Below, piece after piece: positions 26,318 to 34,989 of a stretch of DNA of 64,000 bases. The stretch comes from Bacteroidota bacterium (lineage in GTDB: Bacteria; Bacteroidota; Bacteroidia; Chitinophagales; UBA10324). The DNA is taken from positions 20,151 through 84,150 of the forward strand of contig BJGQ01000008.1 in the NCBI GenBank assembly GCA_014190575.1. The letters run 5' to 3'. How positions within the stretch are numbered: position 1 is the stretch's first letter; each line of letters begins with the position of its first letter. The notes under the pieces are model-generated. The model made no database searches, was not told the DNA's origin, and saw nothing but the letters and a program-made list of their open reading frames with translations. The position numbers and the translations under genes were made by a program.

Positions 26318-27421
26318 TTAATGATGTTCTTCTGCTGCGTGTTCTTCGTGATCATGACCGCCGGCAATTGCTTCTGAAATGAAAACGGATGACAACATGG
26401 TAAAAATGTAAGCTTGTAATGCACACACCAGCATTTCCAAAAGGTAAATGAAAGTGCTGAAAGCAATGGAGAAAATGGAAATTCCTCCCCCTGCTATCGG
26501 ACTCATCTGACCAAAAATGAAAATCATAGATAAGAAGCTGAGTACGATTAAGTGCCCCGCAGTCATGTTTGCAAACAATCGAATGAGCAATGCAAATGGC
26601 TTTGTAACTATTCCAAGAATTTCAACAGGAACCAAAATCAATTTTACTCCGAATGGAATGCCAGGCGGATTGAGAATGTGCATCCAGTAATGCTTGCGCG
26701 AACCGGTGAGAATTAAAATGAAAGTGAAAAGTGCAAGCGTAGTTGTTACTGCAATGTTGCCTGTAACATTGGCGCCGCCGGGCAGCAAGCCAAGCATGTT
26801 ATTTATCCAGATGAAAAAGAAAACAGTTAGTAAGTATGGCAAGTATTTATCTGTCTTTTTTCCGAGAAAAGGTTTTGCTGCTTCATCGCGAACAAATGAA
26901 ACCAACACTTCCATTAAATTTTGCATACCGGTTGGTGCCTGATTTGGTCGTGCTCCATATCCTTTCGCAGCGGTTCTGAATAACCAAATTAACAGAATGC
27001 TGCTTATCAGCATGGCTGCCACATTCTTGGTAATACTTAAATCATAAAAGCCAGCGCCATCAGCTCTTTCAATGTGGTGTTCAGCATTTAATTTATAACC
27101 ATCAATCGCACCTTCTTCCAAATGATTGAACATAAAAAAACTGAAGCCAACCGCCTTGCTATATAATATGCATGGCAATGGAAGTGCTACACTTTTATAA
27201 CCATCGTCGCTCGGATAACTGAAGAAATGCCATTCGTGTGAATCACTTATGTGTTCGAGAATTACTTTTTTAGCATTGAATTTTCCATCTTCTTTTTTCG
27301 GTTCGTTTGGAACTAAATTTTCTGATTGATTTGCGGAATTGTTCTCCTGTGCTATAGAAACTGCCGGAACAGAAAAAATAGAAAGCAGAAATATTGTTAT
27401 GAAAAGTTTGAATTTCAACAC
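26318..27421 (-). CDS. atpB: ATP synthase Fo a subunit
   Basis: About 367 residues, long for the family because of an N-terminal signal-like segment (LKFKLFITIFLLSIFSVPAVSIAQ) and a periplasmic domain typical of Bacteroidota AtpB. The proton-channel region shows PVEILGIVTKPFALLIRLFANMTAGHLIVLSFLSMIF with the essential arginine (LLIRLFANM). The C-terminus is histidine-rich. I prefer GTG 27421 to upstream in-frame codons because a promoter -7 element (TATCTTTG at 27453-27460) lies within those codons. First gene of the cluster. Confidence 0.95.
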   Translation of the reverse strand: MLKFKLFITIFLLSIFSVPAVSIAQENNSANQSENLVPNEPKKEDGKFNAKKVILEHISDSHEWHFFSYPSDDGYKSVALPLPCILYSKAVGFSFFMFNHLEEGAIDGYKLNAEHHIERADGAGFYDLSITKNVAAMLISSILLIWLFRTAAKGYGARPNQAPTGMQNLMEVLVSFVRDEAAKPFLGKKTDKYLPYLLTVFFFIWINNMLGLLPGGANVTGNIAVTTTLALFTFILILTGSRKHYWMHILNPPGIPFGVKLILVPVEILGIVTKPFALLIRLFANMTAGHLIVLSFLSMIFIFGQMSPIAGGGISIFSIAFSTFIYLLEMLVCALQAYIFTMLSSVFISEAIAGGHDHEEHAAEEHH

Positions 27422-27452
27422 TTTGAGAGCGATTACCCTTTTTTTGGTGGCG

Positions 27453-27460
27453 CAAAGATA
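27453..27460 (-). promoter_or_regulatory. Bacteroidota-type -7 element upstream of atpB
   Basis: On the minus strand the sequence reads TATCTTTG, a perfect match to the Bacteroidota sigma-A -7 consensus TAnnTTTG. The -33 region is weak. A start of transcription a few bases downstream would leave a leader of about 25 bases before the proposed GTG start of atpB. Confidence 0.55.
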
Positions 27461-27659
27461 TTCGCACAAGTAAAAAAAGAAAGTGATGAAGAAAATAAAT
27501 TTATTTAGTTAGTCACAAGTAAATTTAAAATGAAAAATAATGATGTATTGCATTATTTTTTATCATAGAAAATAAAATATAAAGTTGAATTTATTTTCCA
27601 ATTAGCAATTTGGAATTTCCATCTCTGATTTTTTATTTCAAATCATTTTCCTCTGAACC

Positions 27660-27688
27660 TTGAAAATTGAATTGTTCGATTACATTTG
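27660..27688 (+). promoter_or_regulatory. Bacteroidota-type promoter for the HU gene
   Basis: TACATTTG at 27681-27688 matches the -7 consensus TAnnTTTG, and a TTG at 27660-27662 lies 18 bases upstream in the -33 position. The HU gene starts 46 bases downstream. The rest of the 27470-27734 gap between divergent atpB and HU is AT-rich without other signals. Confidence 0.6.
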
Positions 27689-27734
27689 CACCCCTTCATA
27701 ATTAAAAACCTAAAAGGCTGTAAATCATACTTGA

Positions 27735-28043
27735 ATGAGAAAAGCTGACCTGATAAATAAGATTTCTGAAAAAACCGGATTGCCAAAGAATGATGTTTTG
27801 ATTTCGATGGAGGCATTTTTTAAAGAAGTAAAAGAATCGCTGAAGCAAGGTGATAATGTTTACATCAGAGGCTTCGGAAGTTTTGTGGTGAAGAAGCGCG
27901 CATCAAAAATTGGTCGCATCATTACCCGCAACGAAAGCATCGTGATACCTGAACATTACATTCCGGCTTTTAAACCTGCAAAGGTTTTTACTGACAGAGT
28001 GAAGAGTGCAAATGCCAAGAAAGCATTAGCGGAAAAAAAATAA
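27735..28043 (+). CDS. HU family DNA-binding protein
   Basis: A 102-residue nucleoid protein that bends DNA as a dimer. It begins MRKADLINKISEKTGLPKNDVLISMEAFFKEVKESL (dimerisation helices) and has the signature GDNVYIRGFGSFVVKKRASKIGR with an arm ending in PAFKPAK. First gene of the group HU, TPR protein, small basic protein, RNase G, an order frequently seen in Bacteroidota. Confidence 0.95.
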   Translation: MRKADLINKISEKTGLPKNDVLISMEAFFKEVKESLKQGDNVYIRGFGSFVVKKRASKIGRIITRNESIVIPEHYIPAFKPAKVFTDRVKSANAKKALAEKK

Positions 28044-28049
28044 TTTGCA

Positions 28050-28904
28050 TTGAGTAAAACCGGAATTCAACAAGTTCTTTTAGTACTCACAGGAGTTGGA
28101 ATTGTACTTGCGCTGTATTTTTTCGGTGATACAAAACCAAGACCTGTTGCAGAAACAAAAGGTCCGATGCAGGGAGGTGAAATGCCCAACAGAACAAGCA
28201 CCATGTCGTTCGACAAATTGCTTGAACTGGCAAGCGGCACTTTAACAAAAGAGCAAAAAGATTCAGTTGCATTGCTTCAACAGTTGGTTGATAAATCATC
28301 AGCAACTGAAAAAGTAAAGTCGCTTGAAAACCTGGCGAATCTTTGGGCACGCTCACAAAACTTAATTGTGAGTGCGCATTATTTTGAAGAGGCCGCTAAA
28401 CTGGACTCAACAAAAGACAAATGGAAAACAGCTGGCGATTATTATTTCGTGGGTTTGCAAAACACAGGAGATACAGCAGCTAAACTGTTTGCAGGTCAGC
28501 GGTCGTTCGAGTGTTATGCTGCAGCATCGCGGTTTGATACTTCTGACACTAAATTGAAAGTTTTGGAAGCTGTGAGTTTGATAGATGGGGTTGGAAATGT
28601 GATGAGTGGTGTTTTACTTTTAAAAGAAGTAGAAAAAACAGACCCTGACAATGAACTGATGAATGTGACTTTGGGTCACCTCGCCATTGTTTCAGGTCAG
28701 TATCCGAAAGCAATCACACGATTGGAGCGAACGATTAAGTTGTATCCGAAAAACACGGAAGCATACTTTCACCTCGGAGAAGCATACAGGGCAACAGGAC
28801 AAAAAAATGAAGCAATAAAAATGTTTGAGAAGTGCAAGGAACTTGAAAAATCACCTTCGTTTCAAAAACAGTTAGACGAATACATTAACCAAATAAAAAA
28901 TTAA
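28050..28904 (+). CDS. tetratricopeptide-repeat membrane-anchored protein
   Basis: A 284-residue protein starting at TTG 28050, 6 bases after the HU gene. One N-terminal membrane anchor (QQVLLVLTGVGIVLALYFF) is followed by a low-complexity linker and several TPR-like helical hairpins from residue 70 on (ENLANLWARSQNLIVSAHYFEEAAKL, NVTLGHLAIVSGQYPKAITRLERTIKLYPKNTEAYFHLGEAYRATGQ). TPRs scaffold protein complexes; no partner is known. Position between HU and RNase G suggests co-expression with RNA/DNA housekeeping genes, but the link is only positional. Confidence 0.85.
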   Translation: MSKTGIQQVLLVLTGVGIVLALYFFGDTKPRPVAETKGPMQGGEMPNRTSTMSFDKLLELASGTLTKEQKDSVALLQQLVDKSSATEKVKSLENLANLWARSQNLIVSAHYFEEAAKLDSTKDKWKTAGDYYFVGLQNTGDTAAKLFAGQRSFECYAAASRFDTSDTKLKVLEAVSLIDGVGNVMSGVLLLKEVEKTDPDNELMNVTLGHLAIVSGQYPKAITRLERTIKLYPKNTEAYFHLGEAYRATGQKNEAIKMFEKCKELEKSPSFQKQLDEYINQIKN

Positions 28905-28910
28905 AAATCT

Positions 28911-29006
28911 ATGCCAAGCGGTAAGAAAAGAAAGCGTCATAAAATGGCGACCCACAAGCGCAAAAAAAGATTACGCAAGAACAGACATAAAAAGAAAAAC
29001 AAGTAG
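28911..29006 (+). CDS. 31-residue basic AURKAIP1/COX24-domain protein (ribosome-associated type)
   Basis: An ATG at 28911 opens a 31-residue frame (MPSGKKRKRHKMATHKRKKR, then LRKNRHKKKNK, stop TAG). More than half the residues are Lys, Arg or His. The sequence matches the AURKAIP1/COX24 domain, which in mitochondria is ribosomal protein mS38 and in some bacteria a small extra ribosomal subunit protein. It sits 6 bases after the TPR gene and before RNase G. Its short length makes it easy to miss; its recognisable sequence and spacing make it a real gene. Confidence 0.85.
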   Translation: MPSGKKRKRHKMATHKRKKRLRKNRHKKKNK

Positions 29007-29205
29007 TCATTGTTTTTTTGAAGAGTATCTCTGCTACTTTTTCATCTTGCTTTTCTATTTGATTAGTGTATGTGAAAAAGAAATACTCATTAACAGAGTT
29101 GCTTTTTTAATAGAACATAAAATTTGAAAATCTTAATGCCCGGCTGCCATGTATTGTGGTCGGGTCTGTTTTATTTTTAAGGTATTTAAGTAGAACAAAA
29201 GTTTA

Positions 29206-30843
29206 ATGGCAGACGAGACCATCACCAACAAGCCGCCCGAATTAGTTGACAAGACTGTAAAAAAACAGCCTACTCAGGTAACAAGGGAATTGTATGTGAA
29301 CACCGCAACAGGTGGCGGAATAGAAATAGCTTTACTCGAAGACAAAAAATTAGTTGAGATACAACAAGACCAACTCAACTCTTCATTTTCTATTGGTGAT
29401 ATTGTATTGGCACGATTACAAAAAGTATTGCCTGGTTTGAATGCCGCGTTCGTTGATATTGGTTTTCAGAAAAATGGTTTTCTGCACTACTCCGACCTCG
29501 GTTCGCAAATTCGTTCGGTGCAGAAATACACCAACATGGCAATTGCCGGTCAGGCAACAGGTGATTTAGCCAACTTTAAAATTGAACCTGAAACTTATAA
29601 AACCGGTCGCATCGGAAATGTATTCAGTAAGCGCGATCCTGTTCTAGTTCAAATTACCAAGGAACCCATCAGCACTAAAGGTCACAGACTCAGTTGCGAT
29701 ATTTCATTGGCAGGAAGATATGTGGTACTCCTTCCGTTCAAGAATGAAATTAATATTTCGAAAAAAATTACTTCGGGCGACGAGCGCAAGCGGTTGTTGC
29801 GATTGGTGGAAAGTATTCGTCCGAAAAATTTTGGTGTGATCGTGCGAACAGTGGCTGAAGGAAAAACAGTTGCCGATTTGCATGAAGACATTGAAACCAT
29901 GAGCAAGAAGTGGAACGAAATGTCAACCGCATTGAAAGACGCAACTGCTCCACGAAAAGTATTGAGTGAGATGGATAAAACTTCCACCATGCTTCGCGAT
30001 ATGTTGAATCCTTCGTTCAACAAAATTGTGGTTACGAGCAAGGAGATGTTTGATGACATTCGAACTTACATCAGTCGCATTGCACCCGATAAAGAAAGCA
30101 TTGTTCAGTTATACTCCGGCAAAACTCCGCTCTTCGACCAGTTTGATATTACTCGACAGATAAAATCAACTTTCGGAAAAACAGTAAACCTTGACAGTGG
30201 CGCTTACTTAATTATCGAACACACCGAAGCATTGCATGTAGTGGATGTGAACAGTGGTCACAAAATGGGTAACGACGATAACATGGAAGGCAATGCCCTG
30301 AAGGTAAACATGGAAGCAGCGGAAGAAATTGCGCGGCAACTTCGCCTTCGTGATATCGGCGGAATTATCGTGATTGATTTTATTGATGTTCGAAATCCTG
30401 AAAACAAACGGATACTTAATAATGCGATGATGAATTTTATGAAGGCCGATAAAGCCCGTCATACCATTTTACCATTGAGCAAATTCGGCATCATGCAAAT
30501 CACACGGCAGCGCGTGAAGCCGCAGATAAATATTGTTACGAGTGAAACCTGTCCAACCTGTAACGGCACCGGATTAATTGGTCCTTCTATTTTATTATCC
30601 GATGATATTGAAAAGAAACTCGAGCATCTGATTACCAAACAGAATCAGAAAAAAATTACACTCTTCGTTCATCCGTATCTCGAATCATATTTCAAACAAG
30701 GAATTTTATTTTCATCCATTCAATGGAAGTGGCGCCGTAAGTATGGTCAGTGGGTTACCATTGACAGCAGTGAATCGAACCCGATAAACGAATATCATTT
30801 TTATGATAAGAATGGGGAAGAGATTGAAGTGGAAGCAAAGTAG
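29206..30843 (+). CDS. rng: ribonuclease G / E family endoribonuclease
   Basis: A 545-residue RNase E/G catalytic protein that cuts single-stranded 5'-monophosphate RNAs in rRNA maturation and mRNA decay. The S1 domain is split by an insertion (SIGDIVLARLQKVLPGLNAAFVDIGFQKNGFLHYSDLG, residues about 62-100). The DNase-I-like domain carries the metal-binding aspartates in ALHVVDVNSGHKMG and IIVIDFIDVRN, and the zinc-link motif is CPTCNGTG. The RNase-E-type C-terminal scaffold is absent. The 199-base upstream gap (29007-29205) contains a weak GC-rich hairpin near 29140 but no clear promoter. Confidence 0.95.
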   Translation: MADETITNKPPELVDKTVKKQPTQVTRELYVNTATGGGIEIALLEDKKLVEIQQDQLNSSFSIGDIVLARLQKVLPGLNAAFVDIGFQKNGFLHYSDLGSQIRSVQKYTNMAIAGQATGDLANFKIEPETYKTGRIGNVFSKRDPVLVQITKEPISTKGHRLSCDISLAGRYVVLLPFKNEINISKKITSGDERKRLLRLVESIRPKNFGVIVRTVAEGKTVADLHEDIETMSKKWNEMSTALKDATAPRKVLSEMDKTSTMLRDMLNPSFNKIVVTSKEMFDDIRTYISRIAPDKESIVQLYSGKTPLFDQFDITRQIKSTFGKTVNLDSGAYLIIEHTEALHVVDVNSGHKMGNDDNMEGNALKVNMEAAEEIARQLRLRDIGGIIVIDFIDVRNPENKRILNNAMMNFMKADKARHTILPLSKFGIMQITRQRVKPQINIVTSETCPTCNGTGLIGPSILLSDDIEKKLEHLITKQNQKKITLFVHPYLESYFKQGILFSSIQWKWRRKYGQWVTIDSSESNPINEYHFYDKNGEEIEVEAK

Positions 30844-30911
30844 TTGTAACTTCAGGAAACTAGATTGTAATTCATACAACTATAACAGCTGAAAATATTG
30901 CAGTCCTGTAA

Positions 30912-31466
30912 TTATTGCTTATCAAAAGGATTGTCTTTCAAATGAATTGTGCCTCGTATTTTTTTTATTTTATAATTCGTTAAATCACTATTTGCCTCTA
31001 AACCATCGCCGTATATTATTTCGTCATGAGTTTGAATTTTTACAAACTTTGTGCTCGAAATCTTTTGTGTCTGATCATTCCAAATGAGTTCTTCCGTTTC
31101 TAATTTTTCTCCTTTCAGATTAATAACAACCACGCTGTCGCGAACAATCATCTCATTCGATTTTTCATAGGTGATTCCATATTTCGCAGTCAATTTGCTT
31201 TCGCTCACCATTGAATCGTTGTAGAAATATAATTTCAATCCATTTGGCATTTCTGTAAAAGGAATTTTAGTACGATGCCTTAAAAGCAAGGGTGCTATTA
31301 ACCGAGCACGAACTTTTCCATTGGTACTGTAAAGCAGTTCTATTTTTTTACCGATCTCAACATTTGCATCTTCCGAGGAAGATATTTTATTTATTTCGGC
31401 AAGGTCATTTTTACAGGAATAAAAAAAAGGAATACTGAAAAATAATATCAATGCAATTTTTTGCAT
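30912..31466 (-). CDS. lptC: LPS export ABC transporter periplasmic protein LptC
   Basis: About 184 residues with a lipoprotein-like signal (ALILFFSIPFFYSC), as usual for Bacteroidota LptC, and an LptA/OstA-like beta-jellyroll (VEIGKKIELLYSTNGKVRARLIAPLLLR, LYFYNDSMVSESKLTAKYG, KLETEELIWNDQTQKISSTKFVKIQT). It carries lipopolysaccharide from the LptB2FG transporter towards LptA. Start at ATG 31466, with a GTG immediately before it. It directly follows the outer-membrane protein gene in the unit coaX-OMP-lptC. Confidence 0.93.
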   Translation of the reverse strand: MQKIALILFFSIPFFYSCKNDLAEINKISSSEDANVEIGKKIELLYSTNGKVRARLIAPLLLRHRTKIPFTEMPNGLKLYFYNDSMVSESKLTAKYGITYEKSNEMIVRDSVVVINLKGEKLETEELIWNDQTQKISSTKFVKIQTHDEIIYGDGLEANSDLTNYKIKKIRGTIHLKDNPFDKQ

Positions 31467-31469
31467 CAC

Positions 31470-32765
31470 TTATTCAAACTTCCGTTTAACAAACCAAAAA
31501 TCGCTGAGTGTAAAGGCAAATGTTCCTTTCACAAAAAACTGTTGTAAGTTGTTTTGTTTGATACTTCCCGTTGTGCCTATGTCAAAAGATAAACTCATTT
31601 CACTTGCACTTCTTCTAACAGGCAACCCAAATCCAAGTGTGATTGCTTTTTCTGAAACAGTATTTCCATTAAGCGATATATAATTTACTCCTGTATATCC
31701 GCCAAGTCGGTAGCTCACATTTCTGAAATATGAATCATAAAATCCTTTACCCGGTGTCAATTCAACACCAATAGAAATTTTCATCTTATTAACTGATGAA
31801 TCAGATTCGCCAAAAGATTTATAAGTAGTCCAGTTGCCATAATTGATTTGAGCACCTATTGACCAAGCAGCCCATTTTTCATTCTGTACTTCCTTCATTT
31901 TTGAAAAGATAAATCCCGCTCCAACTTGCATTGGCAACACAATATCTCCCTTCACATTTGATTGATTGTAAACTGTATCATTGGCAACCAACGAACTTCC
32001 GGAATAATATAATCTTTCAAATAACAAATCATGATTCGCTGATAAATTCGATTGCAGATTTCCGGTTGCACCTAAACTCAAACGATACTTGCTTTTAAAT
32101 TCATGTTGAAACTGAATTCCACCCTCCAGTAATATTGCACCAAAAGATTTTGATTCCTGACTGCGTGAGTAGTAAGCATTGATGGCAGAGTCGGTTAAGA
32201 AAAGCATGTTCACATATTTCAAAGTGCCGAACAAATAATTTGCTTTCACCCCGATTGAAAAGTCTTTAAATCGGATTCCGCTTGCCAAAAATACTTTATA
32301 AACTCCACCGCTTCCGGTGTATGTATTAAACGATTTACCAAGGTATTCAGTAGAATCATTTAATTGTCTGATGTCATAACTTACTCTACTCATGCTTTGT
32401 AAGCCCAATGCAAGTCCTGCTTTATTTTTTTTCAACGGAACAGCGAGTGATAAATATTCAGGGGCAGAATATCCGAATTTTCCGTTTGCAGAATTTGTTT
32501 TCACAGATAAAAAATCGCCATAGGCTGCAAATTGAAAAGTTGAAAATTTAAGGTAACCTAGCGCGGCTGGGTTATCGTTATTGTAATTTTTATTGCTGTT
32601 ATATGCAGCGCTCAACCCTCCCCAACTGCGCAGGTTTGCAGATACCGGATTATTCAGAGCACCGATACCAAATCGGGTTAATACATTATTCTCCTGAGCA
32701 TATGCAAACGAAGAAATTAAAACAATGGAAAATAAGAGAGTGAAACTTTTGAAGTTAATGTGCAT
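31470..32765 (-). CDS. outer-membrane beta-barrel protein of unknown function
   Basis: A 431-residue protein with signal peptide (LLFSIVLISSFAYAQ) and an early FGIGALNNPVSANLRSWGGLSAAY region like that of FadL/PorV-type barrels, then repeated amphipathic aromatic strands, ending in a short basic tail. It is found between coaX and lptC in many Bacteroidota by my recollection, consistent with an envelope role. The start overlaps the end of coaX by 11 bases. The name cannot be taken further than putative outer-membrane transport or assembly protein. Confidence 0.8.
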   Translation of the reverse strand: MHINFKSFTLLFSIVLISSFAYAQENNVLTRFGIGALNNPVSANLRSWGGLSAAYNSNKNYNNDNPAALGYLKFSTFQFAAYGDFLSVKTNSANGKFGYSAPEYLSLAVPLKKNKAGLALGLQSMSRVSYDIRQLNDSTEYLGKSFNTYTGSGGVYKVFLASGIRFKDFSIGVKANYLFGTLKYVNMLFLTDSAINAYYSRSQESKSFGAILLEGGIQFQHEFKSKYRLSLGATGNLQSNLSANHDLLFERLYYSGSSLVANDTVYNQSNVKGDIVLPMQVGAGFIFSKMKEVQNEKWAAWSIGAQINYGNWTTYKSFGESDSSVNKMKISIGVELTPGKGFYDSYFRNVSYRLGGYTGVNYISLNGNTVSEKAITLGFGLPVRRSASEMSLSFDIGTTGSIKQNNLQQFFVKGTFAFTLSDFWFVKRKFE

Positions 32766-33486
32766 TAAACTTTAGTATTTGATAAAGACCTCTTAAAACA
32801 ATTTGAGGGACGGCAAATATCTTGTTTTTAAGGTGGGGAACAAACATTGGAGCATCGCCCCCTGAAATTATCACTTTCAACCCCGAGAATTGTTTTTTGT
32901 ATTCGTCAATCATTCCATCAATTTCTTTTGAAGCTCCGAATACTACTCCGCTCAATATGGATTCTTCAGTTGTGCTGCCAATAAATTTTTCGGGAACTGT
33001 TTTTTTTATTTTCGGAAGTTTGCTGGTGAAAGTGTGAAGCGCATTGAATCGCATTTCTAATCCAGGAGAAATACTTCCACCGAGGTATTCTGATTTCTCA
33101 TTCACAAAATCATAAATGATACAAGTTCCGCAATTGATTACTAAAACATTTTCTTTCGGAAATATTTTGCTTCCGCCAACAGCACCAGCCAATCTATCTT
33201 TTCCTAATTTTTTTTTCTCTTTATATAAATTGATAACAGGAATTGAAATTTTTTCAGAGAGAATAATTGTAGGAATTATTTTTTTTATTTCTTCTTCAAT
33301 TGGTTTTGACCTTTCTGTAACTGACGAAACAATGGCTGATTGAGTTTTGTTTTCAGCAATAATTTTTTTCAATCGCTTTGCCGACAAATCTTTCAACTCA
33401 TAAAATTCAATTAATTCATCATTGACAAATACTCCAATTTTTATAAGTGTATTTCCAAAATCAATGGCGAGGCAGTTTGCTTTCAT
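32755..33486 (-). CDS. coaX: type III pantothenate kinase
   Basis: A 243-residue cytoplasmic kinase for the first step of coenzyme A synthesis. ASKHA-fold motifs are visible: AIDFGNTLIKIGVF with the phosphate-binding loop, the GKDRLAGAVG motif and VLVINCGTCIIYDFV with the catalytic aspartate region; ISPGLEMRFNALH and SGGDAP follow. First gene of the unit with the outer-membrane protein and lptC. Confidence 0.96.
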   Translation of the reverse strand: MKANCLAIDFGNTLIKIGVFVNDELIEFYELKDLSAKRLKKIIAENKTQSAIVSSVTERSKPIEEEIKKIIPTIILSEKISIPVINLYKEKKKLGKDRLAGAVGGSKIFPKENVLVINCGTCIIYDFVNEKSEYLGGSISPGLEMRFNALHTFTSKLPKIKKTVPEKFIGSTTEESILSGVVFGASKEIDGMIDEYKKQFSGLKVIISGGDAPMFVPHLKNKIFAVPQIVLRGLYQILKFNAH

Positions 33487-33527
33487 ATCAAATAAGGTTC
33501 AAAGAAAGAATGAAACTCGGGAATAAA

Positions 33528-33557
33528 AAAAGCCCTCCGATAATCCGGAGGGCTTTT
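33528..33557 (-). terminator. terminator after susCD
   Basis: A 12-bp stem, AAAAGCCCTCCG (33528-33539) and CGGAGGGCTTTT (33546-33557), with a 6-nt loop and a following T-run on the minus strand, lies 27 bases after the susD stop. Confidence 0.87.
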
Positions 33558-33584
33558 GAAAAAAATTAATTTCTAAAATTCAAA

Positions 33585-34961
33585 TTACATGTCCCACCAA
33601 AGTGCAGGAGAAAGTAAAGTTGAACCCTGAGGACAATTAGGATTGTAAACATTTTCGTTTGTCGGATAAACAAATCGAACTGGTATGGAACTGATAACAC
33701 CTTCAGGATTTGGTGTCAAGGCAGGATAACCGGTTCTTCTCCAATCAGTCCACGATTCAGTTTGCAGGTAAGTGCCTACATACTTTTCATAAATGATTTT
33801 AGCCAGCATATCTTGCTGTGTTCCGCCTCCTATTCCGTGAACAGTAATGTATGCAGCAGCTTCAGTAGCATCAACACTCATTCTGTCCATGCTTGCCTGT
33901 ATTCCTTCTGTATAAGCTGTTTGTGCACCTGTATTATCACCGGTCATTAATTTACATTCAGCTTCAATAAATTTTTGTTCAGTGAAAGTGAAGTAAGGAA
34001 TGGCAGCAGTATAATAACCAAAGAAATCAGTTAAGTAACCTGCTCCCCACCAATTTGCATTAGCAGTATCAATATAAGTTGCTGAACGAGGATCACCGTT
34101 GGCTGCCATGTTATCCAAACAAAAACCTGCATAAGCAATATCATCTCTGTTTTCGATGTATTGTGCCCATGGGTTTGATGCTGCTTCAGTAAAAATGAAC
34201 TGTGCATCATCACTATTGCCTGTTAAACCACCGGCTGCTAAATCATCCAATGCATTTTGATAATTAGCATTATCCCGAAGTGATAAATGCAAGTGCAATC
34301 GGGCTTTAATACCAAAAGCAAACGATGTCCACAAATCTAAATCACCACCATAAATAAAATCTTCAGCGAAATCACCGGGTAATTCCAAATCATCACCTGC
34401 AGTATTCACTTCATAATCTATTGAATCAATGGCTTCATTCAGCAATTTAAAACATGAATTATAAATGTCTTCCTGCGAATCAAACTTTGGTTTCAAATTA
34501 TCGAATCCCTTAAAAGCTTCAGAGAATGGAACATTTCCCCACCAATCAGAACTCTGACTCAATGAATAAGCAGAAAGAATTTTTGCTACTGCATCATAAG
34601 CAGTGTACTGCCCAGGATGATCTTTTGCAAAAACAATAATTGAATTCATGTCGTGCAGATTGTCGGCAAACATGTTATTCCAAAGATTGTTAAAATCTTC
34701 TTCGTTCATGCTGTATTTATTATAACTGTAAAACTGGCGCGAAGCACCGGTTACATACTGCATGAATGTGCTGATGTAGCGAGATGCATCGCCCCCCATA
34801 GAATAAGCAAGTGATGCCTCAGTAGATGGAAGCAAAACTTTAGGCGGAACAACAGATGGTAAATCTTCATTTTGATTTACATCAAGGTATTTTTTACAGG
34901 AAGTAGCAGCAATCATTAGCATCACCGCCATTCCGAGTATGAAAATTTTATTTGTTTTCAT
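33585..34961 (-). CDS. SusD/RagB family nutrient-binding lipoprotein
   Basis: A 458-residue surface lipoprotein. The lipobox is ATSCKK near residue 22, and the mature protein starts YLDVNQNEDLPSVVPPKVLLPSTEASLAYSMGG, typical of the SusD-like_2 subgroup. TPR-like helices and the C-terminal WTDWRRTGYPALTPNPEG and FVYPTNENVYNPN motifs confirm it. SusD proteins cap a SusC barrel and catch oligomers. It lies 28 bases after the SusC gene. No glycosidase, peptidase or sigma/anti-sigma gene is adjacent, so the substrate is open; SusD-like_2 pairs often serve peptides or other non-glycan nutrients. Confidence 0.94.
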   Translation of the reverse strand: MKTNKIFILGMAVMLMIAATSCKKYLDVNQNEDLPSVVPPKVLLPSTEASLAYSMGGDASRYISTFMQYVTGASRQFYSYNKYSMNEEDFNNLWNNMFADNLHDMNSIIVFAKDHPGQYTAYDAVAKILSAYSLSQSSDWWGNVPFSEAFKGFDNLKPKFDSQEDIYNSCFKLLNEAIDSIDYEVNTAGDDLELPGDFAEDFIYGGDLDLWTSFAFGIKARLHLHLSLRDNANYQNALDDLAAGGLTGNSDDAQFIFTEAASNPWAQYIENRDDIAYAGFCLDNMAANGDPRSATYIDTANANWWGAGYLTDFFGYYTAAIPYFTFTEQKFIEAECKLMTGDNTGAQTAYTEGIQASMDRMSVDATEAAAYITVHGIGGGTQQDMLAKIIYEKYVGTYLQTESWTDWRRTGYPALTPNPEGVISSIPVRFVYPTNENVYNPNCPQGSTLLSPALWWDM

Positions 34962-34989
34962 GTGATTGTTTTTTTTAGATGATGAATGA

